A stretch of DNA of 64,000 nt, taken from CAYQTO01 sp964420455 (GTDB lineage: Bacteria > Sumerlaeota > Sumerlaeia > SLMS01). Location: NCBI GenBank assembly GCA_964420455.1, contig CAYQTO010000001.1, positions 19,654 to 83,653 of the forward strand, read 5' to 3'. The notes beneath the pieces are model-generated. The model was not told where the DNA came from and searched no databases. It was given only the letters and a program-made list of their open reading frames with translations. Below are positions 34,821 to 43,661 of the stretch, piece after piece (positions within the stretch are counted from its first letter, which is position 1; the number at the start of each line of letters is the position of its first letter). The translations under genes were made by a program, and so were the position numbers.

Positions 34821-35681
34821 TTGTTCGCGCAGATTACCAAGCAGTGGTTCTGGGACTACTACGACCACCTCGGCCGGTTGATCCTCGGCAACATCATCGC
34901 TTTCCTGGTCCTCGTGCCCCCGCTGTATATCTGCTTCGTCTACCTCGACGCGGTGCTGGGGTCGCTGTCCCGCCAGGCGGCCGTCCTCACCCTGTTCGTC
35001 GCCATCGTGGTCGTGCTCCCGCCTTTCGCGGCGTTCTGGTTCTCCGCCTTCGGCCACTTCGGGGGTCGGGTCTCCCTCGAGAAAGACCCCCGCCTTGGCG
35101 AGTTCCTGATGGGCCTCCGCCGCCGATTCCTCAAGATGTGGTGCTTCTTTCTCCTTCTCCTTGGTGCGCTTGCGCTGCTTTGGCTCAACGTGTGGTTTTA
35201 TGTGGGAGGTGGGTTCTTTCCCGACGGGCTGCGGATCGTCGCTTACCTCCTCGCCGGCGTCTGCTTCTGGCTGTCGCTTCTCGTGGGGATTGCGGCGATT
35301 CCAGTAATTCCCGCGCTCGCGAGGACGGACCTGCCCGTGATGGCAGCTTGGCGCTTTGGCCTCCTGTGTCTCCTCCGTTATCCCGGCGTTCTGATCGGGG
35401 TGTTCGTTTTTTTGTGCTCGCTTTGGGTGATCGGGTTCTTCCTGCGACTGGCGGGGATTTTCCTTTTCGGGTTTGCGGGGACGGCGCTGCTGTTCAACAG
35501 CACCTACGACGTCCTGGTGGCGTTCGAGGCGGGACGCGAGAAGGCGGCAAAGGGAGGGGCTCCGCGGCCCCGCACCTGGAGAGAAATACGCGAGGCCGAG
35601 TCGGAGTCCGACGAGGAGCGCATGAATCGCGTCCGGTACGAGCGGACCCTGCGCGATGTGCTCCGCCCTTGGGAAATGTAG
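34821..35681 (+). CDS. Polytopic membrane protein, weakly YesL-like
   Basis: A protein of about 286 residues with five or six hydrophobic segments (LILGNIIAFLVLVPPLYICF, AAVLTLFVAIVVVLPPFAAF, and others up to LAGIFLFGFAGTALLF) and a charged C-terminal tail (RTWREIREAESESDEERMN). The opening FWDYYDHLGRLILGN recalls the start of YesL/DUF624 proteins, but I am not certain. The start is taken as a TTG at 34821, 22 bp after the CorC-type gene. It probably ends that operon, and a strong stem-loop follows. The function is unknown. Confidence 0.7.
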   Translation: MFAQITKQWFWDYYDHLGRLILGNIIAFLVLVPPLYICFVYLDAVLGSLSRQAAVLTLFVAIVVVLPPFAAFWFSAFGHFGGRVSLEKDPRLGEFLMGLRRRFLKMWCFFLLLLGALALLWLNVWFYVGGGFFPDGLRIVAYLLAGVCFWLSLLVGIAAIPVIPALARTDLPVMAAWRFGLLCLLRYPGVLIGVFVFLCSLWVIGFFLRLAGIFLFGFAGTALLFNSTYDVLVAFEAGREKAAKGGAPRPRTWREIREAESESDEERMNRVRYERTLRDVLRPWEM

Positions 35682-35714
35682 GCGGCGACAGCAGAAGGGG
35701 TGATTGTGTTGGTG

Positions 35715-35742
35715 CCGGCCGGGTTCGGAGGGACCCGGCCGG
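35715..35742. terminator. Stem-loop between convergent genes, possible bidirectional terminator
   Basis: A perfect 10-bp inverted repeat (CCGGCCGGGT at 35715-35724 and ACCCGGCCGG at 35733-35742) with an 8-base loop lies between the membrane-protein stop and the gltB stop. There is no T-tract on either strand, so it would be an atypical terminator or serve as a Rho-assisted or mRNA-protecting hairpin. Confidence 0.5.
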
Positions 35743-35769
35743 TGGTAATGGGATCGCTTGGCTCTGAGG

Positions 35770-38700
35770 TCAGGCCTTGTCGGCTGTGACCTCTGTCTTC
35801 GCTCCCTTGCCTTCCTGGATCGCTTCGGCGGTGGTGGCCTCGTGGGGGACGACGATCCAGAAGTTCTTCGACTCGGCGTCCCAGTCGCCGAGGAGATCGC
35901 GGGCGCGGTCGGACTCAGTCTTTTCCGCGTGGGCCGTGAGGAGCACCTTCAGGGTGTGATATTCATCCTCGGATTCGAGCCGGCGAATACCGACGAGTTC
36001 GGGATTGATGCGATCAGGGAATCGCTCGGCGGGGTCGTAGACAAAGGCGCGGCCGCCGGTCATGCCCGCGCCGAAGTTGCGCCCGGTCGGGCCAAGGATC
36101 ACCACCGTCCCGCCAGTCATGTATTCGCAACCGTGCTCGCCGATGCCTTCGACGACGGCCAGCGCGCCGGAGTTCCGCACGGCGAAGCGTTCGCCTGCAC
36201 GCCCGCGGACGAACAGCGTGCCCCCCGTTGCCCCATAGAGACACGTATTGCCGACGATCACGTTTTCCGAGGCGTTGAACTTTGCCCGTCGACCCGGTTG
36301 CACGCTGATATCGCCCCCGGCCATCATCTTGCCGACGTAGTCGTTCGCCTCGCCGTAGAGGTGGAGCTTCATGCCGTGTATACAGAAGGCGCCAAAGCTC
36401 TGGCCCGCGGTGCCCGTGAAGGTCACCTCGATTTCCGCCTCCCCCAGGCCCCCGTCCCCGTGGAGGAAGGCGATCTCCCCGGCGAGCTTTGCCCCAACGG
36501 TGCGGTCGGTGTTGCTGATGTCACTGGTGAGGGACACATGGCCCTTGCGGTGGACAATGATGTCCTGCGCGTCCTGGATCAACGTGTCGTCGATGGTGGT
36601 GTGGGCCATGTTGTTGGTGTTGCGGGCGCGGATGCGGCGCTGGGGGCGCTTGCGGTCCGGATCGACGAGGGAAAGCATCGGCGACAGGTCGAGGGTGCCG
36701 CTGCGGGCGCAGTCGGCCCGGGCGATCTGGCGGAGCAGGTCCACCCGCCCAACAAGTTCGTTCAGGGAGTCGTAGCCCATCGCCGCCATGAGTTCGCGCA
36801 CCTCCTCGGCGACGAACTGGAAGTACGCGACGAGTTGGTCGGGCGTGCCGGTGTACTTTGCACGAAGGTCTTCCCGTTGCGACGCCACTCCCACCGGGCA
36901 GGTGTTCGCATGGCACTGGCGCGCCATCACGCAGCCGGTGGCCACGAGCGCCGCGGTTCCGAAGACATACTCCTCCGCGCCAAGCAAGGCCGCCATCAGT
37001 ACGTCGCGCCCGGTCCGTAGGCCGCCGTCGGTCCGCAGCGACACATGGCCGCGCATGTTGTTCAGCACAAGGACCTGGTGGGCCTCGGCGAGGCCGAGTT
37101 CCCAGGCGCTGCCCGCGTGCTTGATCGAGCTGAGGGGCGAGGCACCGGTGCCCCCGTCGTGCCCGGAGATATGAATGATGTCGGCGGAGGCCTTGGCAAC
37201 TCCGGCGGCAATCGTACCCACACCAGCCTCGGCCACGAGCTTCACGCAGACCTTCGCCCGCGGGTTCACCGTCTTGAGGTCGGCGATGAGCTGCGCCAAG
37301 TCCTCGATCGAGTAGATGTCGTGGTGAGGCGGTGGCGAGATCAGCGTCACCCCCGGGGTGCTGTGGCGGATGCGGGCGATTTCCTCACTGACCTTGATGC
37401 CGGGGATCTGCCCCCCCTCTCCGGGCTTGCTGCCCTGGGCCATCTTGATCTCGAGGATCTTGGCGCTCGCCACATAGGAGGGGGTGACGCCGAAGCGCGC
37501 CGAGGCGATCTGCTTCACGGCGCTGTTGCGCCAGTCGCCGTTCTCGTCCGGGTGAAACCGGACAGGATCCTCGCCGCCCTCGCCGCTGTTCGACTTTCCG
37601 CCGATGCGGTTCATGGCAATCGCCAGCGTCTCGTGGGCTTCCTTCGACAGCGCGCCGAGGCTCATCGCCGCGGTCGCAAAGCGCTTCATGATGGATTCGA
37701 TCGGCTCCACGTCCTCGACTTCGATCGGCTCGCGGTCGGAACGGATTTCCAGCAGGTCTCGCAGCGCCGTCGGCGGCTGCTCGTTCACCAGCTTCGCGAA
37801 GAGCTTGTACTCCTCCTCTCCGCGATCCTTCACCGACTTGTGCAGGGCCTTCACCACCGTCGGGTTGAAGGCATGGTGCTCGCCCTTGCTTTTGAACGTA
37901 TAGATGCCCTCGTTGGCGAGTCGCTCGTCGCCCTCGCTTTCCAGCGCCGCGCGATGGAAATCGGTGTAGTTCTCCACGATTTCCGCCAGCCCCACGCCCG
38001 AAACAGTCGATGGCGTCCCCCCGAAGGCCCGATCGATGATCGCCCGGTCCAGTCCGATCGCCTCGAAGATTTGTGCCCCGACGTAGCTCGCCAGTGTCGA
38101 GATGCCCATCTTGCTCATGATCTTCATCAGACCGGCGTCCATCGCCTTCGCGAAGTTCAGATAGCACTGCTCGCGCGGGAGGCCATCGAGGAGTTCCGGC
38201 GTCTTCTCCACGATCCGGTCGATCTCCTCGAAGACGATGTACGGAAAGACGGCGCTCGCGCCGTAGCCGAGGAGGGCGGCGAACAGGTGGGTGTCCCGGC
38301 ATTCGCCCGCTTCCGCGATGATCGACACGTCGAGGCGCTTGCCTGCCCGGATGAGATGATGGTGAAGGGCGCCGACAGCAAGGAGGGAGGGGATCGGGGC
38401 GCGCTGGGCACCCACGTTGCGGTCCGACACGATCAGCAGCCTCACGCCGTCCGAGACGAGGCGCTCGCCCTCCTCGCACAGGCGCGTGATCGCCTCGTCG
38501 AGTCGAACGGGGGAGTTCTCCGCCGGGAAGGTGGCGTCCACCCGGGCGCTGCGGAAATCGGGCTGGTCCAGCCCCTCCATCCAGTTCATGTCCGCCGGCG
38601 TAAGCAGCGGCGATTCCAACCGAACGAGGCGGCAATGGCCGGGGGACTCGTCAAAGAAGCACCCCCGGGCGCCCAGATTCACGAACAAGGACATCACCGC

Positions 38701-40359
38701 CGCCTCGCGAATCGGGTCGATGGGCGGGTTGGTCACCTGGGCGAAGCGTTGCTTGAAGAAGTGGTGAAGCGGCTTGGGGCGGTTGCTGAGAACCGCGAGC
38801 GGCGTGTCGTCCCCCATCGAGCCGATCGCTTCCTTGCCCGACTTGAACATGGTAAAGAGGACCCGCCGGACGTCCTCGTGTGTATATCCGTAGATCTTCT
38901 GCCGGGTGAGGAGGGAGAGGGAAGGCTCCCACGCGGGGCAAGGAGAGGCGACGTTGCCGTTTGAGTCGAAGGTCTTTGAGAGGAGCACGGCGCGCTCGGG
39001 CTTTTCCGCCATGTTCTGCTCGAGCCACTCGCCGTAGGGGCCCATGGCGGCGATTTCGGCCTTCGCCTGCTCATCACGGAGCACCCGGCCCTCGGTGGTG
39101 TCGACGGCGATCATGCGGCCGGGACCGAGGCGCCCCTTCTCCACCACGCGCTCGTCGGGAAGGTTCAGGATGCCGACCTCCGAGCCGAAGAGCATCAGGC
39201 CATCGTCGGTCACCTTGTAGCGGGCGGGGCGCAGACCGTTGCGGTCCAGCGTCGCGCCAACGACGCGCCCATCGGTGAAGCAGATCGCCGCCGGCCCGTC
39301 CCAAGGCTCCGACACGCAGCTTTGATACTTGAAGAAGTCGCGCTGCTCCGCCGGGACGTCCGCGTTGTGTTCCCATGCGGGCGGAATCAGCATGGGGATC
39401 GCCTTGATGAGTGGCCGGCCCGTCTTGACCACCGCGTCGAGGGTGTTGTCGAGGGCGGCGGAATCGGACCCCCCAGGCTGGATGAGGGGGACCAGACGCC
39501 GCAGTTCCGGCCGCGACCTCGTCCCGTGAATCAGGTTCGCCTCCACCGCCCGGACCCAGTTCTTGTTCCCTTGGAGGGTATTGATCTCGCCATTGTGGCA
39601 AATCATCCGGAAAGGCTGGGCAAGGCGCCACTGGGGGAAGGTGTTCGTGCTGTAGCGCTGGTGGAAAACGGCGATGGCCGTCTCAAAAAGTGGTGACTTC
39701 AAGTCCGTGTAGAAGGACCGCAGCTGGGGCGCGACGAACATTCCCTTATAGACGATCGTCCGGCTGCTCATGGAACAGATGTAGAAGCCGTTGATGCGGC
39801 GGCGAAGGATCGATCCCTCGATGACCTTCTGGCAGAGGAAGATCTGGCGCTCGAAGTCGGCCGGGTCCATGGTCGGGGGGCGGCCAAAGAACATCTGCTC
39901 GATAACCGGGCGGGACTCCTCGGCCTTGTCGCCGATGGCGGTGCGGTCCACGGGGACCTGCCTCCAGCCGAAGAAGGGCAGTTCGTAGTGGTCGAGCGCC
40001 TCTTCGATAATGAGGCGACACTTTTCCCGGGCCATCTTGTCTTCCCGGGGGAAGAAGACCATGCCAACGCCGAGATCGCCATTGCGGTCCAGGCGGACCC
40101 CCCACTGTTCGAGATCGCGGCGAAAGAGCTTGTAGGGAAGTTGGGTCAGGATGCCGGCACCGTCGCCCGTGGAAGCATCCATGTCGATCGCCCCGCGATG
40201 CGTCAGGTTGATGACCGACTGGATGGCGTAGTCGATGATTCGGGCCGAGCGTGCTCCCCCGATATCCGCAATGAATCCTATACCGCAGGCGTCGTGTTCG
40301 TTCCTCGGATCGTACAGCCCCTGAGGGGCAGGATACCCTTCCACATGCGCTTCGATCAT
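35770..40359 (-). CDS. gltB: Glutamate synthase large subunit
   Basis: A 1529-residue GOGAT large chain that makes two glutamates from glutamine and 2-oxoglutarate. The propeptide of 24 residues precedes the N-terminal nucleophile Cys25 (EHDACGIGFI) of the glutaminase domain. The central and FMN-binding domains follow (GGKSNSGEGGEDPVRF, then KPGEGGQIPGIKVSEEIAR). The 3Fe-4S cluster ligands are in CVMARQCHANTCPVGVA, and the C-terminal beta-helix domain is complete (LYGATGGTLFVRGRAGERF). The ATG has AAGGAG upstream. The small subunit gltD is not adjacent, so it is elsewhere or replaced. A Crp/Fnr-type regulator lies 79 bp upstream in the same direction. Confidence 0.97.
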   Translation of the reverse strand: MIEAHVEGYPAPQGLYDPRNEHDACGIGFIADIGGARSARIIDYAIQSVINLTHRGAIDMDASTGDGAGILTQLPYKLFRRDLEQWGVRLDRNGDLGVGMVFFPREDKMAREKCRLIIEEALDHYELPFFGWRQVPVDRTAIGDKAEESRPVIEQMFFGRPPTMDPADFERQIFLCQKVIEGSILRRRINGFYICSMSSRTIVYKGMFVAPQLRSFYTDLKSPLFETAIAVFHQRYSTNTFPQWRLAQPFRMICHNGEINTLQGNKNWVRAVEANLIHGTRSRPELRRLVPLIQPGGSDSAALDNTLDAVVKTGRPLIKAIPMLIPPAWEHNADVPAEQRDFFKYQSCVSEPWDGPAAICFTDGRVVGATLDRNGLRPARYKVTDDGLMLFGSEVGILNLPDERVVEKGRLGPGRMIAVDTTEGRVLRDEQAKAEIAAMGPYGEWLEQNMAEKPERAVLLSKTFDSNGNVASPCPAWEPSLSLLTRQKIYGYTHEDVRRVLFTMFKSGKEAIGSMGDDTPLAVLSNRPKPLHHFFKQRFAQVTNPPIDPIREAAVMSLFVNLGARGCFFDESPGHCRLVRLESPLLTPADMNWMEGLDQPDFRSARVDATFPAENSPVRLDEAITRLCEEGERLVSDGVRLLIVSDRNVGAQRAPIPSLLAVGALHHHLIRAGKRLDVSIIAEAGECRDTHLFAALLGYGASAVFPYIVFEEIDRIVEKTPELLDGLPREQCYLNFAKAMDAGLMKIMSKMGISTLASYVGAQIFEAIGLDRAIIDRAFGGTPSTVSGVGLAEIVENYTDFHRAALESEGDERLANEGIYTFKSKGEHHAFNPTVVKALHKSVKDRGEEEYKLFAKLVNEQPPTALRDLLEIRSDREPIEVEDVEPIESIMKRFATAAMSLGALSKEAHETLAIAMNRIGGKSNSGEGGEDPVRFHPDENGDWRNSAVKQIASARFGVTPSYVASAKILEIKMAQGSKPGEGGQIPGIKVSEEIARIRHSTPGVTLISPPPHHDIYSIEDLAQLIADLKTVNPRAKVCVKLVAEAGVGTIAAGVAKASADIIHISGHDGGTGASPLSSIKHAGSAWELGLAEAHQVLVLNNMRGHVSLRTDGGLRTGRDVLMAALLGAEEYVFGTAALVATGCVMARQCHANTCPVGVASQREDLRAKYTGTPDQLVAYFQFVAEEVRELMAAMGYDSLNELVGRVDLLRQIARADCARSGTLDLSPMLSLVDPDRKRPQRRIRARNTNNMAHTTIDDTLIQDAQDIIVHRKGHVSLTSDISNTDRTVGAKLAGEIAFLHGDGGLGEAEIEVTFTGTAGQSFGAFCIHGMKLHLYGEANDYVGKMMAGGDISVQPGRRAKFNASENVIVGNTCLYGATGGTLFVRGRAGERFAVRNSGALAVVEGIGEHGCEYMTGGTVVILGPTGRNFGAGMTGGRAFVYDPAERFPDRINPELVGIRRLESEDEYHTLKVLLTAHAEKTESDRARDLLGDWDAESKNFWIVVPHEATTAEAIQEGKGAKTEVTADKA

Positions 40360-40438
40360 GGACCGGCTACTCCTTTTCCTTACTTGCCGCGAGAGAGTGC
40401 CGTTGGCAGCTTCCTCGGTCGAGGCAAAATCGGGGCAT

Positions 40439-41185
40439 TCATGCGGCGTTTGGAGCGTTTACCCCCGGACCGGGAACTTCGCCGGCAAGGCGGTCCAGAT
40501 CCTTGATGAACACGACGCGGCGGTCGTTGCGGAGTAACTCCTCCTCGCGAAACCGGCGGAAGAGCGTGGAAACCATTTCCCGGCTCGTGCCGATCAACTC
40601 CGACAACTCACGATGGCTCACGTCGCGGATCGTATATCCTCGACCCTCCGGTTCGCCGATCTTCGCCGCCAGGTCCAAGAGCACGCGCACGAGCCGTTCC
40701 TCCGCCGGCCGGCCCATGAAGCCAGCCAGCCAGCCCTGCAGACGCATGGCCTGGGTGGCACCCGCTTCCGCGATCGCCAATGCCACGGCGGGGTGCTTCT
40801 GCCCCACGCGCTCCACCACCATCCGAGGCATCCGCAGCATCCGCGTCCGCCGCGCCGCCACGTACGTTCCGCCAAACGCCCCGCACGCACTCGATGTGTA
40901 CCCGAAAATGTCCCCCGCGGTGAGGTAGGGCAGCACGGCGAGCCTTCCCTGCGTGTCCGTGAAGCGTCTCTTTACCGCGCCCTCGATCACCAGCCACAGA
41001 GCGCCTTCACCTTCGGGAAGCGCAAGAATTGTCGCGCCTTCTTCGAATTCCAGCACGCGCCCTTTGCGGAGGAGTTCCAGCCTCGCCCCGGGGGAAAGAG
41101 TTGATGCGAACCCCACCCTTCCGAGCAGATCCTCGTCCTTCATGGTTTCGAGCCCTGCGATTTCCTTGTCCATTTCGTGTGCCAT
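40439..41185 (-). CDS. Crp/Fnr-family transcriptional regulator upstream of gltB
   Basis: A 248-residue regulator with an N-terminal cyclic-nucleotide-binding fold (residues about 20-135) and a C-terminal Crp-type helix-turn-helix (VSHRELSELIGTSREMVSTL). The effector pocket lacks the Crp cAMP signature (no GE...RTA) and there is no Fnr-type N-terminal cysteine cluster, so the ligand is unknown. I chose the ATG at 41185 because the upstream extension has no domain character; an ATG at 41173 is also possible. It reads toward gltB and may control it and itself. An inverted repeat lies 74 bp upstream of its start. Confidence 0.88.
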   Translation of the reverse strand: MAHEMDKEIAGLETMKDEDLLGRVGFASTLSPGARLELLRKGRVLEFEEGATILALPEGEGALWLVIEGAVKRRFTDTQGRLAVLPYLTAGDIFGYTSSACGAFGGTYVAARRTRMLRMPRMVVERVGQKHPAVALAIAEAGATQAMRLQGWLAGFMGRPAEERLVRVLLDLAAKIGEPEGRGYTIRDVSHRELSELIGTSREMVSTLFRRFREEELLRNDRRVVFIKDLDRLAGEVPGPGVNAPNAA

Positions 41186-41540
41186 CCCGTGCCGGTGTGG
41201 TTTCCATCGTAAACCATAACCTGTACCAGTCTTCAGTCTGGCCGTAGGTTCTTGAAAATCAGACTGATAAGGTCTGATCCCCTCGAAAAGGACGTCGGCC
41301 CGGCGCGCGGAACGCCGGGAGAAGGTTCTCCGCTGCGACGATTTGGCTCCCGCTTTCTCCCCCCATTCTTTCTTCGGACGGCATAAGGTCTTGACGTTGA
41401 ACGCGGCCGCTGTCGATTCCACGCGGAAGGACATGCGTCAAACGCGGCGGGGATTCTCCTTGGGGGAACCCGCCACCCTCCGAATCGAGGCACGTCATCT
41501 TTCCCCTTCGTCCCTACCCGGCACGATGTTGCCCCGCCCC
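41186..41540. other. 355-bp intergenic region between divergent genes
   Basis: The gap between the Crp/Fnr-type regulator (minus) and the GGDEF-EAL gene (plus). The sequence near the regulator is the most AT-rich part and holds a repeated AGTCT word and an inverted repeat (41259-41277). A reading frame continuous with the GGDEF-EAL gene extends back to 41343 but shows no domain character. I see no RNA gene in it. Confidence 0.7.
41259..41277. promoter_or_regulatory. Inverted repeat, possible operator
   Basis: TCAGAC and GTCTGA form a perfect 6-bp dyad with a 7-base spacer (41259-41264 and 41272-41277). Just upstream, AGTCT is repeated in ACCAGTCTTCAGTCTGGCC (41226-41243). A dyad of this size suits a dimeric Crp/Fnr-type protein and lies upstream of that regulator gene. 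It is not the Crp (TGTGA-N6-TCACA) or Fnr (TTGAT-N4-ATCAA) consensus. Confidence 0.35.
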
Positions 41541-43661
41541 ATGAGCCTTACTCCCGTCACCCGGCTGATGGTGGTGACCGCGTCGTCGCTGGACCTTGCG
41601 GCGCTGCAGTCCTACCTCCGCGAGTCGCCCGAGGAGGGCTTCGTCGTCCACCACGCCGCCACGGTGGGGGAGGCGGTGGCGCGGCTGGCCGAGGGTCCTT
41701 TCGATGTGGTTTTGTCGGACTTGGGGATGCCGGATGCGTTGCCCCTGGAGGTGCCGGGCCGCCTTTCGGAGGCTGCGCCGGAGGTTCCCCTCATCGTGCT
41801 TGCGGGGCTAAAGGAGCGCCAGATCGCCCGGCGTGCGCTCGACCGCGGCGCCCATGACTTCCTCGAGAAGGAGCGGCTGACTGCCGACCTGCTGGTGCGG
41901 GCCCTGCGCTACGCCCGCTCGCAAAGCGCCGCACTCGTCGAACTGGCCGAGACCCGCGAGCGCTATGACCTCGCCATGCGGGGCGCCAACGATGGAATTT
42001 GGGACTGGGACCTCGAGCGCGGCCGCATCAACTTCTCGCCCCGGTGGAAAGCCATCCTCGGCCATTCGGAGGAGGAAATCAGCGACAATCCCGAGGAATG
42101 GTTCGGCCGCATCCACCCCGAACATCTCGACGCCGTTCTCGAGGCCATCCGCGCCCACCACCGCCAGGCCACCCCCTTTTTCGAAAGCGAGCACCTCCTC
42201 CGCCATCGCGACGGGAGCTACCGCTGGGTCCTGTGCCGGGGGACGTCCATACGCGACAAGATGGGCGACGCCTGCCGCATGGCTGGCTCCATCACCGACG
42301 TCACCCGCCGCAAGTCCACCGAGGTCCAGCTCCACCACGAATCGCTTCACGACCGCCTGACGGACCTCCCGAACCGCACGCTCTTCCTTAACCAGCTCAT
42401 GCTGTCCATCGCCCAAGGCAAGCGCCTGCGCAAATACAGCTTCGCGGTTCTCCTCCTCGACATCGATCGCTTCAAGGTCGTTAACGACAACCTCGGTCAT
42501 GGAAACGGCGACCAACTCCTCGTTGGCGTAGCCCGTCGCATCGAATCCGTTCTCCGCCATAGCGACACGCTCGCCCGCATGGGTGGCGACGAATTCGGCA
42601 TCCTCCTCCATAACATCATGGACCTGCGTGATGCCGCCCGCGTCGCCAACCAGATCCACCGCGTCCTCGAGCGCCCCTTCCACGTGGGGGGCACCGAAGT
42701 CATCTGCACCGTCAGCATCGGCATCGCCCACAGCTTGAAGAACTACGACAACCCGGACGACGTGTTGCGCGACGCGGAGACGGCGCTCTATCGGGCGAAG
42801 GCCAACGGACGCGCCCGCCACGAGGTCTTCGAGGTGGACATGCAGGGCCACACGATTGGCATTCTCCGCATGGAGACGGACCTGCGCCGCGCCGTCGACC
42901 AGCGCCAGTTCCTCATCCATTACCAGCCGATCGTCGACCTCGAGACCCGTCGGCTCGAAGGTCTGGAGGCCCTTGTTCGCTGGCTCCATCCCGAGCGAGG
43001 GCTCATCTATCCCGACGAGTTCATCCCCCTCGCCGAAGAAACAGGCCTCATCATCAGCATCGGAAACTGGGTCCTCCGCGAGGCCTGCCAACAGATTGTC
43101 GAATGGAAGAAACGCTACCCCGCGTACGCCGAGATCTCCATTTCCGTCAACCTCTCCGCCCTCCAACTCGCCCAGTCCACACTGCCCCGCATCGTGGCCA
43201 ACGTGCTCGAGGAGACCGGCCTCGCCCCGGGCGACCTCCATCTCGAGCTCACCGAGAGCATGATCATGGACCCCGGTTCCGGAATCCTCGAGACCCTCCG
43301 AAGCCTCAAGGCGATCGGCGTCCATCTCCAGATCGACGACTTCGGCACCGGCTACTCATCGCTGAGTTACCTTCATCAATTCCCCATCGACCACCTCAAG
43401 ATCGACAAGTCGTTCATCAGCCGTATAGACACGGGAGACGGCAAGAACCTCGAGATCGTGAGGACCATCACGAACCTCGCGCGGAACCTTTCGATGCAGG
43501 TGATTGCTGAGGGGGTGGAGACGGACGAGCAGCTGGAGCGGCTCCGGACGCTGCGGATCACGCGCGGCCAGGGATTCTTCTTCTCCCGTCCCCTCGACTG
43601 CGATGGGGCCGGCGATTACTTCGACCGGTCCGCCCGCGAGTCCCGCGGCGGGATCGCCTAG
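41541..43661 (+). CDS. Receiver-like/PAS/GGDEF/EAL cyclic-di-GMP protein
   Basis: A protein of about 706 residues with four domains in order. Residues 1-120 are receiver-like (LMVVTASSLDLAALQSYLRE), with the phospho-Asp retained (VLSDLGMPD). The N-terminal acidic pair and the Thr/Ser (VLAGL) are lost, so it is a degenerate receiver. A PAS domain follows (ANDGIWDWDLERGRINFSPR). The GGDEF signature is intact (RMGGDEFGILL), and the EAL domain has EGLEALVRW and DDFGTGYSSLSYLHQ, both catalytic. The protein could therefore make or degrade cyclic-di-GMP. The start is uncertain (ATG at 41541 or 41526). Its stop is shared with the convergent gene as CTAG. Confidence 0.93.
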   Translation: MSLTPVTRLMVVTASSLDLAALQSYLRESPEEGFVVHHAATVGEAVARLAEGPFDVVLSDLGMPDALPLEVPGRLSEAAPEVPLIVLAGLKERQIARRALDRGAHDFLEKERLTADLLVRALRYARSQSAALVELAETRERYDLAMRGANDGIWDWDLERGRINFSPRWKAILGHSEEEISDNPEEWFGRIHPEHLDAVLEAIRAHHRQATPFFESEHLLRHRDGSYRWVLCRGTSIRDKMGDACRMAGSITDVTRRKSTEVQLHHESLHDRLTDLPNRTLFLNQLMLSIAQGKRLRKYSFAVLLLDIDRFKVVNDNLGHGNGDQLLVGVARRIESVLRHSDTLARMGGDEFGILLHNIMDLRDAARVANQIHRVLERPFHVGGTEVICTVSIGIAHSLKNYDNPDDVLRDAETALYRAKANGRARHEVFEVDMQGHTIGILRMETDLRRAVDQRQFLIHYQPIVDLETRRLEGLEALVRWLHPERGLIYPDEFIPLAEETGLIISIGNWVLREACQQIVEWKKRYPAYAEISISVNLSALQLAQSTLPRIVANVLEETGLAPGDLHLELTESMIMDPGSGILETLRSLKAIGVHLQIDDFGTGYSSLSYLHQFPIDHLKIDKSFISRIDTGDGKNLEIVRTITNLARNLSMQVIAEGVETDEQLERLRTLRITRGQGFFFSRPLDCDGAGDYFDRSARESRGGIA

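Noticed and set aside
37045..38964. 639-codon open frame on the plus strand inside gltB
   Set aside because: It is antisense to conserved GOGAT domains and has no recognisable motif.
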